Shown here: piece after piece, positions 42,231 through 50,876 of the stretch
Layout of the letters: the number at the start of each line of letters is the position of its first letter
Numbering within the stretch: the first letter of the stretch is position 1
DNA from: Natrinema altunense
GTDB lineage: Archaea > Halobacteriota > Halobacteria > Halobacteriales > Natrialbaceae
Assembly (NCBI RefSeq): GCF_000731985.1
Contig: NZ_JNCS01000003.1
Location: 186,001 to 250,000, forward strand
Direction of reading: 5' to 3'
Length of the DNA stretch: 64,000 bases
Translations under genes and position numbers: made by a program
The notes under the pieces: generated by a model
Told to the model about the DNA's origin: nothing
The model's database searches: none
Seen by the model: only the letters and a program-made list of their open reading frames with translations

Positions 42231-44687
42231 TTACGCTCCGACTGCGACCGAGCGCCCGTCCAGCACGTCGTCTTCGGTGACGGTCGCCGTTCGGTCGCCG
42301 ACCGCGTACTCGCCGGCGTACGGGACCGTCACCGTCGCCTGTCCGCCGTCGCCGACCGTCGCCCGCCGTTCGTACGTGATCGTCTCGTCCGAGACGGAGA
42401 CGTCCGTCTCGACGGTCACGGTCGTCCCCGACTCACCGGACACTGTAAGCGTCGCCCCGGGGACCACCGCGAACGCTGCGACATCGTCGGTGACGGAGAG
42501 TGCCTGGTAGTGGGCGACCCCGTCGGTGCCGGCCCCGCCCGCGCCCTGGTTCTCGAGCAATCGTGCCTGCGCGCTATCGTCCGGGATATCCTCGTCGTTG
42601 GACTCGGTCACGACGACGTAGCCGACCCGACCATTGAATTTGTCGTACCAGCCGTCCGGATCGGTACCGGTGACGAACGCCTCGTAATTGTTCCGGGCAT
42701 ACGAGTATCCCTGGGACTCGCCGTTGACGAAGTGGTTGTACATCCGGTTGTCGCCCCACTCGCTCAGCACGAAGGTCTCGGGATAGGTTCGGTTCGCCGC
42801 GTCGGCGTGGTCGTCGATCGCGTCGACCGCCTCGAGCTGGGCCTCGCTGTAGGTCACGTCCGCCGTCAGGGTGGGGACGTAGACGAGGCTCAGCCCGAAC
42901 ACCAGCAGGCCGATGCCGAGCAGGTAGGCGAGCCGCCGGCCGTCCGGCATCGCGATTGCCGGCTCGAGCCCGCCGTCGGCGGCGACCGTCGGGTCGGCTT
43001 CGAAGCGTTCCGACCGACCCGGTTCCGAATCACGGACCGAAACGGGCGGCCGGGCTAGATCGACGACCGCGAGCAATCGGACGAGCCCCAGGCCGGTGAG
43101 GACGGCCAGCGGAATCGCGAGCTGGCCGGCGAACCGCACTTGAATGCCCGCGAGTACGAGGAGGGATCCCGCGTAGGTACCGACGAGCAACCAGCCGGGT
43201 TCGTACCGCCGGGAGACGAGCCACGCGACCCAGCCGAGCACCGCCAGCGCGATGTAAAACCCCATCCCGAGCTGGTAGAGCGGCCCGAAGATGACGAAGT
43301 ACTCCGTCGAGAACAGCGAGGCCGTCTCGGTCGCACCGCCACGGCCGAACAGATCCTCGACGCGAGCCATCGCTGCCGCCCAGTCCGCCGGCTGCAGCTG
43401 TCGGAACGCAAACAGCCCCGCAATGGCGACGCCCCCTTCGAGGGCGAGCAACCCTCCGAGATGAACGGGTAGCCGCCGCCACAGTTCGCCGAGCGCGGCC
43501 ACGGCGATCGAGCCGCCGAGCACCAGCGCGGGCGTCGTCGCGACGAACTCCGCGTGCCAGCCCCAGCGGTGGTGCAGGGCGAGCGAGAGGGCGCTCCCGA
43601 CGGCCAGCCCGGCGAGCAACGGTAGATTCGCGCGCATCGGTGAGAGGCCGGCTCGAGCGTCCATCGCGACCCGTAACGCGACGTAGCCCGCGAGCGGGAC
43701 CAACAGGAGCGGCGAGCCGCCCCAGGCGTGAACCCCGGCGGTCACCGAGAGCCCGAAGGCCGCGGCGACGAGCCACGTCGCGGGGGCCCGGAGGTGGTCG
43801 CGAACGGCCGTCCGCCCGTCACCGCCGGTCTCGAGTCGCTGCTGGAGGTCGACGGCGAGTCGCGTCAGCGTCAGGATCGTGATGCCGAGCCAGAAGTACT
43901 GATGGAGCTGATGATCCAGAAAGCCGAGCCCCGTGTAAACCGCATTGATCGGCGTGACGGCGAAGACGAGGACGGACGCGACCCCGACGCGAGCGTCCCG
44001 GGTCAGCGAGACGGCACACGCGTAGATCGCGACTCCGAGCGCGACCGACGCGACGACGGGGAGCCACGCCGCGACGGTATCGGCCGCTCCCTGTCCGCCG
44101 CCGAGCAACTCGGCGACGACCCAGTTGGTCGCGTGTGCGAAGGGGCGCGTCCCGAAGACGCCGGCCGGCGAATCCACGAGGACGCCGTAGTCCAGCGGTC
44201 CCGAGGCGTCCCCGACCAGCGTTTCCATCCAGTAGCGAAAGTAGTAGGGATCGTTGCCAGGCGAGACGACGCGGCCGCGCTGAAAAACGGCCCGAAACGC
44301 CGTCGCTCTGGCACCGGCGACGACGATCAATGCCCCGAGCAGTGCGAGCATCGCTCGCGGCTCGACGGCCGTCCGGAGCCGTTCGAGTCCGACTGTGCGG
44401 TCGTCCGGCTCCGTCTCGCGGTCCGCCTCGAGTTCGTCCCCCGCCAGGGATGCCTCGACGGCCGCGGGGTCCGCGACGTGATACCCGCCGTTGGCGTTTT
44501 CGACGATGCCGCGTGAAACGAGTTCGCCGAACGTCCCCGAGTCCAATTCGATGTCGTCGAACGTCCAGGTGGCGTGTTCGCCGTCGGTCGCGAGGACGGT
44601 CTCGAGCACGCGGTCACCGTCCTCTTGGGCCTCCAGGAAGGACGCCGTCGCGTCGGCGATCGCCCTCGAGTCGCTGTCCTCGGCCAT
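42231..44687 (-). CDS. STT3/AglB-like membrane protein with degenerate WWDYG motif
   Basis: An 818-residue protein. Residues 1-95 look like a winged-helix-type cytoplasmic domain (ATASFLEAQEDGDRVLETVL, FGELVSRGIVENANGGYHV). About a dozen membrane helices follow, with the first-loop NDPYYFRYWMETLVG near residue 141 and the second-loop LDHQLHQYFWLG, which resemble the acidic metal-binding loops of STT3. The soluble C-terminal part has SEWGDNRMYNHFVNG (about residues 640-650) where AglB has WWDYG. The fold fits an oligosaccharyltransferase relative, but activity is uncertain. The ATG at 44687 is preferred to 44714. Confidence 0.72.
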   Translation of the reverse strand: MAEDSDSRAIADATASFLEAQEDGDRVLETVLATDGEHATWTFDDIELDSGTFGELVSRGIVENANGGYHVADPAAVEASLAGDELEADRETEPDDRTVGLERLRTAVEPRAMLALLGALIVVAGARATAFRAVFQRGRVVSPGNDPYYFRYWMETLVGDASGPLDYGVLVDSPAGVFGTRPFAHATNWVVAELLGGGQGAADTVAAWLPVVASVALGVAIYACAVSLTRDARVGVASVLVFAVTPINAVYTGLGFLDHQLHQYFWLGITILTLTRLAVDLQQRLETGGDGRTAVRDHLRAPATWLVAAAFGLSVTAGVHAWGGSPLLLVPLAGYVALRVAMDARAGLSPMRANLPLLAGLAVGSALSLALHHRWGWHAEFVATTPALVLGGSIAVAALGELWRRLPVHLGGLLALEGGVAIAGLFAFRQLQPADWAAAMARVEDLFGRGGATETASLFSTEYFVIFGPLYQLGMGFYIALAVLGWVAWLVSRRYEPGWLLVGTYAGSLLVLAGIQVRFAGQLAIPLAVLTGLGLVRLLAVVDLARPPVSVRDSEPGRSERFEADPTVAADGGLEPAIAMPDGRRLAYLLGIGLLVFGLSLVYVPTLTADVTYSEAQLEAVDAIDDHADAANRTYPETFVLSEWGDNRMYNHFVNGESQGYSYARNNYEAFVTGTDPDGWYDKFNGRVGYVVVTESNDEDIPDDSAQARLLENQGAGGAGTDGVAHYQALSVTDDVAAFAVVPGATLTVSGESGTTVTVETDVSVSDETITYERRATVGDGGQATVTVPYAGEYAVGDRTATVTEDDVLDGRSVAVGA

Positions 44688-44791
44688 TGGAACGCAAATT
44701 CGGGCAGGAGGCAATGATAGTTACGCTCTATCCGAACCGGCAACGGAGGTCGGGCGATCCCGCTGTTCCACCATTGGTTACGTACAGGTTC

Positions 44792-45619
44792 TTAGACCAA
44801 CGCGGAGACGATGCCGCCGCCGACGATCGCGAGTCCGCCGAGGCCGAAACAGACGACCCAGAAGGGTACCCGGTCGACGACCCGCATGAGGGCGTCGATC
44901 GTCCAGTAGCCGACGACCGAACTGACTCCGAGCGCCACGAGGGCTGCTCCCGGCGAAATACCCGGTAAGCCGCCGGCTTCCGCGACGGTCAGCGCGGCTG
45001 CGCCAAGGCTCGCAGGGATCGATAGCAGGAACGAGAGCCGGAACGCCGCCGGCGGATCGTAGCTCCGGAACAGCAACGCGCTCGTCGTCGTCCCCGAGCG
45101 GGAGATCCCCGGCAGGATCGCGACGCCCTGGACGGCCCCGACCAGGATCGAGTCGAGCAGCGTCGGCGCGTCCCGGCCGCCCATCGAGACCGATTCCGAA
45201 ACCAGTTGGAGGAACCCCGTGAGGACCAGCAGGACGCCGATGAGCGCGATGAAGACGCCACCGGAGACCCGGCCAGCCAGATCGACCGCGGTCAGGTACA
45301 ACGGGATGCCGACCACTCCCGTCATGACCGACGCCACGACGACGTACGAGGGGATGGCGTTCTCGCCGCTGTAGGCCGTCCCGGGCCGCCACCCGGGCAC
45401 TGCTCGGAGGGCCGTCGCGATGTCGTCCCGGTAGTAGAGCGTCGCCGAGAGCGTCGTCCCGACTTGCAGGAACAGCGCCAACTGTACCGCGTTCGCGGGG
45501 TCGGTCCCCGCGACCGTCAGAAACAGCGAGAGGTTCCCCTGGCTCGAGACGGGGAGCCACTCGACGATTCCCTGGACGATGCCGGCGAGTATCGCGACGA
45601 CGAGCTCCGCGCGGTTCAC
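44792..45619 (-). CDS. uppP: undecaprenyl-diphosphatase family protein (UppP/BacA)
   Basis: A 275-residue membrane phosphatase with about eight helices. The two active-site motifs EWLPVSSQGNL (near residue 20) and PGISRSGTTTS (about residue 160) are intact. In bacteria it removes one phosphate from the polyprenyl diphosphate carrier; in haloarchaea it probably recycles dolichyl-type carriers for glycosylation, which fits the STT3-like gene beside it. A TATA box centred 28 bp before the GTG at 45619, together with the family N-terminus (VNRAELVVAILAGIVQG), sets the start rather than 45685. Confidence 0.88.
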   Translation of the reverse strand: MNRAELVVAILAGIVQGIVEWLPVSSQGNLSLFLTVAGTDPANAVQLALFLQVGTTLSATLYYRDDIATALRAVPGWRPGTAYSGENAIPSYVVVASVMTGVVGIPLYLTAVDLAGRVSGGVFIALIGVLLVLTGFLQLVSESVSMGGRDAPTLLDSILVGAVQGVAILPGISRSGTTTSALLFRSYDPPAAFRLSFLLSIPASLGAAALTVAEAGGLPGISPGAALVALGVSSVVGYWTIDALMRVVDRVPFWVVCFGLGGLAIVGGGIVSALV

Positions 45620-45644
45620 TGGTGGAACTGGGAGAACGCGACTA

Positions 45645-45650
45645 CATAAA
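45645..45650 (-). promoter_or_regulatory. TATA box of uppP
   Basis: tttatg on the minus strand, centred 28 nt before the GTG at 45619, indicating a leaderless transcript beginning with GTG. Confidence 0.5.
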
Positions 45651-45696
45651 TCGGACTCATTCGACGTGGGACTCGACGACCGCACGCTCGTACGGG

Positions 45697-47499
45697 TTAC
45701 TCGACGGTGACGCTCTTCGCCAGGTTCCGCGGTTTGTCGATCGAACGGCCGAGCAGGTTCGCGACCCAGTAGGCGACGAGCTGGAGTTGTACGTTCGCGA
45801 GCACCGACGCGCCGAGGTCGTCGACGGCGGGAATCTCGAGGACGTGGTCCGCGTACCGCGCCACGTCGGACGTGCCGTCGGTAATCGCTACGACGGGCGC
45901 GTCGCGAGCCTCGACCTCTTTGACGTTCCCGATCGTCTTCCGCGCGGTCTCGCCATCACCAGTGACGACGGCGAACACGGGCGTCCGCTCGGTCACGAGC
46001 GCGAGCGGGCCGTGTTTCAGTTCCCCGGCGGCGAACCCTTCCGCGTGCCGGTAGGTAATCTCCTTCATCTTCAGCGCGCCCTCGAGCGCGACCGGGTAGT
46101 GATACCCCCGTCCGACGAAGAAGTAGGCGTCCGCGTCGACGAACGTTTCGGCGACCGCTCGGGCGTCCGTCGTCTCGAGGACCGTCTGGACCTGGCCGGG
46201 GATGTCCCGAAGCGCCTCGAGTTCCCCACGCGTCGGCTCGTCGCCGAGTTCGAACGCCAGCAGCGCGAGGGCGAGTTGCTGGCTCGCGAACGTCTTCGTC
46301 GCCGCGACGCCGATTTCGGGACCGGCGCGGATGTAGAGGGTGTGGTCGCACTCCCGTGCGGCGGAGCTCGCGACCGTGTTCGTCACGGCGAGCGTCGTCG
46401 CACCGGCGCGGTCGGCCTCGCGTAGTGCACGCAGCGTGTCGGCCGTCTCGCCGCTCTGGGTGACGCCGACGACGAGCGTGTCCTCGTCGACCGGGACGCG
46501 ATCGCTCGCGTACTCGCTTGCGAGAAACGCGTGTGCGTCCACACCGCTCGTTCGCAGTCGCTCCGCGCCGAACAGCGCCGCATGATACGACGTGCCACAC
46601 GCGACGAACTGAATCGGACCGTCGTGGTCGATGGCCTCGAGTTCCGGGAGATCGACCGTCCCTTCGAGTTCGTCGATCCGACCGCGGAGACACTGACGCA
46701 GGGAGGACGGCTGCTCGTGGATCTCCTTGAGCATGTAGTGGTCGTAGCCGCTTTTCTCCGCGTCTTCGGCATCCCACGCGACGGTGTCCGTCGCCCGATC
46801 GACGCGACGACCTTCGGCGTCGGTGACGACCGCCGAATCGGCACTCAGCCGGGCGATGTCGCCGTCCTCGAGGTAGCGGACCCGGTCGGTGTGCTCGACG
46901 AACGCGGGGACGTCGCTCGCGAGATACGTCCCGCGGTCGCCGAGGCCGACGACCAGCGGGGAGTCCTGGCGCGCCGCGTACACCGTCTCCGATCCCTCGA
47001 CGACCGCGGCGATCGCGTAACTCCCCTCGAGATGATCGACCGCCAGCCGGAACGCCTCCTCGGGGTCCGCGCCGCGATCGAGATAGCGCCCGATCAGGTG
47101 GGGGACGACTTCGGTGTCGGTCTCGCTGCGGAACGCGACGCCCGCCTCGACGAGATCGTCGCGCAGTCGCTGGTAGTTCTCGATGATCCCGTTGTGGACG
47201 ACGGCGACCCGACCCGCTTCGTCACAGTGTGGATGGGCGTTGTCGTCCGACGGCGCGCCGTGCGTGCTCCAGCGCGTATGCCCGATCCCGACGGATTCGC
47301 CCGCGAGTTCGTCCCGCGACACCGTTTCCTCGAGCGCCGACAGTTCGCCGGCGGCCTTGGAGACCGTCATCTCGGGGGTCGGGATGGCCACTCCGGCGGA
47401 GTCGTAGCCGCGATACTCGAGCGCCGAGAGCCCGTCGAGGACGACATCGATAGCGTCGTTTCCGCCGGTCGCGCCGACGTAGCCGACGATTCCGCACAT
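45697..47499 (-). CDS. glmS: glutamine--fructose-6-phosphate aminotransferase
   Basis: Makes glucosamine-6-phosphate, the first step to UDP-GlcNAc. The 600-residue protein has the N-terminal glutamine amidotransferase domain with nucleophile C2 (MCGIVGYVG), RGYDSAG and GHTRWSTHG, then two SIS isomerase domains (FVACGTSYHAALFGAERL, GVTQSGETADTLRAL) and the C-terminal DKPRNLAKSVTVE that closes the active site. The ATG is 2 bp after the stop of the GlmU-like gene, so both are one operon. Confidence 0.96.
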   Translation of the reverse strand: MCGIVGYVGATGGNDAIDVVLDGLSALEYRGYDSAGVAIPTPEMTVSKAAGELSALEETVSRDELAGESVGIGHTRWSTHGAPSDDNAHPHCDEAGRVAVVHNGIIENYQRLRDDLVEAGVAFRSETDTEVVPHLIGRYLDRGADPEEAFRLAVDHLEGSYAIAAVVEGSETVYAARQDSPLVVGLGDRGTYLASDVPAFVEHTDRVRYLEDGDIARLSADSAVVTDAEGRRVDRATDTVAWDAEDAEKSGYDHYMLKEIHEQPSSLRQCLRGRIDELEGTVDLPELEAIDHDGPIQFVACGTSYHAALFGAERLRTSGVDAHAFLASEYASDRVPVDEDTLVVGVTQSGETADTLRALREADRAGATTLAVTNTVASSAARECDHTLYIRAGPEIGVAATKTFASQQLALALLAFELGDEPTRGELEALRDIPGQVQTVLETTDARAVAETFVDADAYFFVGRGYHYPVALEGALKMKEITYRHAEGFAAGELKHGPLALVTERTPVFAVVTGDGETARKTIGNVKEVEARDAPVVAITDGTSDVARYADHVLEIPAVDDLGASVLANVQLQLVAYWVANLLGRSIDKPRNLAKSVTVE

Positions 47500-47501
47500 C
47501 G

Positions 47502-48680
47502 TTACTGCACCTCGGTTTCGGTTTCGATCGTCCCCCGAACGGTCGTCCCGGCGTTGACGACGGCATCGGAGCCGACGACCGTTCCCGGCTCGTAGGTCAC
47601 GCCGCCGCGGTCGCGAACGCGGTCGGCGAGCAACGCGCCCAGTCGCTCGGCTTCATGGACGCGGTCACCGACGCGGACGTCTCCGGGGCCGCCGACGACG
47701 GTCGAGCCGGTGCCGATCCGAACGTTGCGACCGGTAACGCAGTCGACGAGCGTCGCTCCCGACCCGACGCGCGTATCGGCGTCGACGACGCTGTCCTCGA
47801 CGACGGCGTTCGCACCGACCGTCGCGTTCTCGCCGAGTGCGACGTTCGGGCCGACGACGGAGCCGGGGCCGACGACGCAGTCCGCCGAGATCGCGACCGG
47901 TTCGACGATCGTCGCCGACTCGTGGACCCGCGCATCCGCCGAGACCGAGCTTTCGACGCCGTCCGCGTGCTCGAGGAGCGTCGCCGTCACCTCGAGGAGG
48001 TCCCACGGGTACGTCGCGTCGATCCAGATGCCGTCGGAGGTGACGCCGCGGACGGTCGCCCCGGCGTCGATCGCGTTCGCGATGCCGTCGACGAGCGAGT
48101 ACTCGCGCAACTGCGGTTCCGGGCCGCGGAGATACTCGAATAGGGCCGGTTCGAACGCGTAGACGCCCGCGTTGAGCTGATAGGTGCGGTCGTCGCGGGG
48201 GTGCTCGACGATCTCGGCGACGTGGCCGTCGTCCCCGCAGATCACGCCGCCGTACTCGGCGACGTTCTCGTCCCGAATGAGGCCGAGCGTGGCGACGGCA
48301 TCGCCGTCGTCGTGAGCAGTGCGGACGTCCTCGACGATTCGCGGGGCCACGAGTTGATCGCCGTTGAGGACGAGTCGCGGCTCCGAGACGTCGGATTCGG
48401 CCGCCAACAGAGCGTGTCCGCTGCCGAGTTGCTTGTCCTGGCCGACGTACTCGAGGCTCGCGTCGCGGTACGTCGATCCGAAATGGGACTGGACGTGCGT
48501 CCGTCCGTAGCCGACGACGACGGTGATCTCCGTGATGCCGGCCTCGACGAGCGCATCGAAGACGTATTCGATGATGGGCTTGGTCGCTGCGGGAAGCATC
48601 GGCTTCGGTCGATACTTCGTCAGCGGCCGGAGGCGAGCCCCCTCTCCCGCCGCGAGGACTACCGCAGAACGGATCGTCAT
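47502..48680 (-). CDS. glmU: bifunctional sugar-1-phosphate nucleotidylyltransferase/acetyltransferase (GlmU-like)
   Basis: A 392-residue protein joining an N-terminal nucleotidyltransferase (AVVLAAGEGARLRPLTKYRP, LGSGHALLAAES, LNGDQLV) to a C-terminal left-handed beta-helix of hexapeptide repeats (VVGPGSVVGPNVALGENATV). It should turn glucosamine-1-phosphate into UDP-GlcNAc by acetylation and uridylylation. Coupling with glmS supports this. Related archaeal enzymes also use dTTP and glucose-1-phosphate, so nucleotide choice is not certain. UDP-GlcNAc would feed the glycan locus at 30-41 kb. Confidence 0.88.
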   Translation of the reverse strand: MTIRSAVVLAAGEGARLRPLTKYRPKPMLPAATKPIIEYVFDALVEAGITEITVVVGYGRTHVQSHFGSTYRDASLEYVGQDKQLGSGHALLAAESDVSEPRLVLNGDQLVAPRIVEDVRTAHDDGDAVATLGLIRDENVAEYGGVICGDDGHVAEIVEHPRDDRTYQLNAGVYAFEPALFEYLRGPEPQLREYSLVDGIANAIDAGATVRGVTSDGIWIDATYPWDLLEVTATLLEHADGVESSVSADARVHESATIVEPVAISADCVVGPGSVVGPNVALGENATVGANAVVEDSVVDADTRVGSGATLVDCVTGRNVRIGTGSTVVGGPGDVRVGDRVHEAERLGALLADRVRDRGGVTYEPGTVVGSDAVVNAGTTVRGTIETETEVQ

Positions 48681-48796
48681 AGCGAGACTGAGAGTAATCG
48701 AGTCTTATGAGTCTTGTGTCTCAACCGGCGGAGTCCGGTGCCAGCACGTCTCTCTCGTGACCCGACGACAGCCGCGCCTGACGGCGCGGCGGTCCA

Positions 48797-49213
48797 TTAG
48801 AACCGGTTGGCGAAACGAGCGCCCCCGCCGGGGTCATAACAGATGATAGCAACGACGGGGACGAAGACGAGCACCAGCGGAACGAAAGCCAGTAGTTGCG
48901 TCACCGGATCCGGTGGCGCGACGAGCGCCGAGACGATGGCCGCGGCGGTGCCGCCGATTCCGAACGCGCCGAGTCGGCGTTCGAGTCGTGCGGGCGGGTC
49001 GTCACGCGCGGGGAGGCGCGTCCTGTACATCACGTAGGCCGGACCGGCGATCGGCAGGAGGAACACGGAAAACAGCGCCCAGCCGACGCCGCTCGCGCCG
49101 CGAGCGGCCGCATCCGCTCCGATGATATAGCAGAGACAGATCGTCGACGAGAGCGCCAGGAGACCGCCGAACAACGCGATTGCGATCCCTAGCAGGGGTG
49201 TGATCGAACTCAT
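48797..49213 (-). CDS. four-helix membrane protein of unknown function
   Basis: A 138-residue protein with about four membrane helices: LLGIAIALFGGLLALSSTIC, a second at ALFSVFLLPIAGPAYVMYRT, a Gly/Ala-rich third and a final LLAFVPLVLVFVPVVAIICY. The short central loop RLPARDDPPARLERRLGAFG is charged. I recognise no family beyond general haloarchaeal membrane proteins. An AT-rich acttattt element lies about 33 bp upstream of the ATG. Confidence 0.65.
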   Translation of the reverse strand: MSSITPLLGIAIALFGGLLALSSTICLCYIIGADAAARGASGVGWALFSVFLLPIAGPAYVMYRTRLPARDDPPARLERRLGAFGIGGTAAAIVSALVAPPDPVTQLLAFVPLVLVFVPVVAIICYDPGGGARFANRF

Positions 49214-49329
49214 TCCGTCCGTCCGGATACGAGCCCGGCGGGGAAATAAGTAATTGTACGATCACTCTTCCGACGGAACGAAGCCGTCGCGAGAACCGCG
49301 AGCGAACGCCGGCCATCCTTGGTTCCGAC

Positions 49330-50358
49330 TTAGCCGTCCTCCCGTCGTCGACCCGGGAACGCATCGATCGCGTCTCGCGTTTCCGCGGTGAGCGTCGCGA
49401 CGACGCTGCCAGCGGGGCGGACAGTCTCGGTTAGCCCGACGCTCTGGCCCGCAAACAGCGCCATCGACTCGACGTCGCCGTCGACGTCCGGCGTCGCGAG
49501 CGCCTCGTCGTAGCGCTCGATCCGGTCGCCGCCCCCGGTGGTCGCGACGATGTCGGTCTCGCCCGGCCGCTCCCCTGCGGGCGGACGGCCGTCCCCGTCC
49601 CACCGCTCGAGCGTCTCGTTTCGCAGGACGCGATGCGGCGTGCCGGGCCAGCCCTTGTCGAAGAGCGTCGTGTACTCGGTGTCGGTCTCGTCGCTCTCAC
49701 GGAGGCGGCGCTGGTAGGTGTCGTGGACGGCCGCTTCCTCGGTCGCCACGAACCGCGTCCCCAGCCACGCGCCGTCGGCACCGAGCGCGAGCGCGGCCGC
49801 GATCCCCCGGCCGTCGGCGATCCCACCCGCCGCGACGATCGGGACATCGTCCCCGACGGCGTCGGCGACGCGCGGAACCAGTGCCGTCGTCGCGATCTCG
49901 CTCTGGACGTGGCCGCCGGCCTCGAGACCTTGCGTGACTACGATGTCGACCCCCGCGTCGACCGCCGTGCGGGCTGCCTCGGCGCTGCCGACGGTCTGTG
50001 CGACGAGCGCGCCCGCCTCGTGGATCCGGTCGACGTAGGGGGCAGCATCCCCGAACGAGAGGCTGACGACATCGACACCGGTTTCGAGGATCGTCTCGAG
50101 GTGGGTCGCGGTGTCCACGACGGTCGTCGCGTCGTCCAGCACGAGGTTGACCGCGAACGGTTCGTCGGTCAACTCGCGCGTATCGCGGATCACCGCGCGC
50201 GTTTCCGCCGTGTCCCGCCACGTGACCGCGAGGTGGCCGAGGCCGCCGGCGTTCGAGACGGCGGCCGCGAGTTCCGGGGTCGTCGCGCTGCCGATCGGTG
50301 CCTGGACGATCGGCGACTCGATCCCCAGCACCTCACAAAGTGGGGTCCGCAGCGTCAT
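49330..50358 (-). CDS. nitronate monooxygenase family flavoprotein
   Basis: A 342-residue TIM-barrel FMN protein (2-nitropropane dioxygenase family). MTLRTPLCEVLGIESPIVQA, AAVSNAGGLGHLAV, VVTQGLEAGGHV, VAAGGIADGRGIAAALALGA and DGAWLGTRFVATEE are the conserved blocks, including the FMN phosphate-binding glycines. The usual role is oxidation of toxic nitronates such as propionate-3-nitronate; other members are enoyl reductases. It overlaps moaC by 4 bp and is the last gene of the nnr-moaC unit. The ATG at 50358 matches the family N-terminus. Confidence 0.87.
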   Translation of the reverse strand: MTLRTPLCEVLGIESPIVQAPIGSATTPELAAAVSNAGGLGHLAVTWRDTAETRAVIRDTRELTDEPFAVNLVLDDATTVVDTATHLETILETGVDVVSLSFGDAAPYVDRIHEAGALVAQTVGSAEAARTAVDAGVDIVVTQGLEAGGHVQSEIATTALVPRVADAVGDDVPIVAAGGIADGRGIAAALALGADGAWLGTRFVATEEAAVHDTYQRRLRESDETDTEYTTLFDKGWPGTPHRVLRNETLERWDGDGRPPAGERPGETDIVATTGGGDRIERYDEALATPDVDGDVESMALFAGQSVGLTETVRPAGSVVATLTAETRDAIDAFPGRRREDG

Positions 50359-50876
50359 CGGCCACCCGGATTGGCTCGTCGCTTCTCCTTCTCGAGGACG
50401 CGGACGTTCTCGATCCCCGTGTCCGGGTACTGCCCGTCGTCGTCCTTCTCGATGGCCTTCACCATGTCCCAGACGACGTTCAGGCCGGTCGTCACGCCCT
50501 CGAGGGCCTCCATCTCGCAGCCCGTTTTGCCGGTTGTTTCGACGGCGACCCGGAGTTCGATCCGGTCCTCGGCGAGCGAGAAATCGGTATCGACGTTCGT
50601 GATCGGGATCTGGTGGCACATCGGGATCGTCTCCCAGGTGTGCTTGACCGCCTGAATCGCGCCGACGCGGGCGGTCGCGAGCACGTCGCCCTTGCCGACC
50701 CGATCGTCCCGGATCGCCTCGATCGTCGAGGGCCGGAGGTGAATCTCCCCGACGGCGACGGCACGACGTTCGCTGTCCGGTTTGTCGCCGACGTCGACCA
50801 TCTGGACGTCGCCGTCGGCCGTGGTATGGGTCAGTTCGTCGGCGGTCGCCGACTCGTCCTCGGACTCCTCACGCAT
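50355..50876 (-). CDS. moaC: cyclic pyranopterin monophosphate synthase
   Basis: Second step of molybdenum/tungsten cofactor synthesis: forms cyclic pyranopterin monophosphate from the MoaA product. The 173-residue protein has the MoaC motifs MVDVGDKPDSERRAVA, PMCHQIPITNV and TTGKTGCEMEALEGV with the active-site Lys and Cys/His residues. The start at ATG 50876 overlaps the nnr stop by 8 bp; a GTG at 50885 is possible. The other moa genes are not in the window. Confidence 0.95.
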   Translation of the reverse strand: MREESEDESATADELTHTTADGDVQMVDVGDKPDSERRAVAVGEIHLRPSTIEAIRDDRVGKGDVLATARVGAIQAVKHTWETIPMCHQIPITNVDTDFSLAEDRIELRVAVETTGKTGCEMEALEGVTTGLNVVWDMVKAIEKDDDGQYPDTGIENVRVLEKEKRRANPGGR

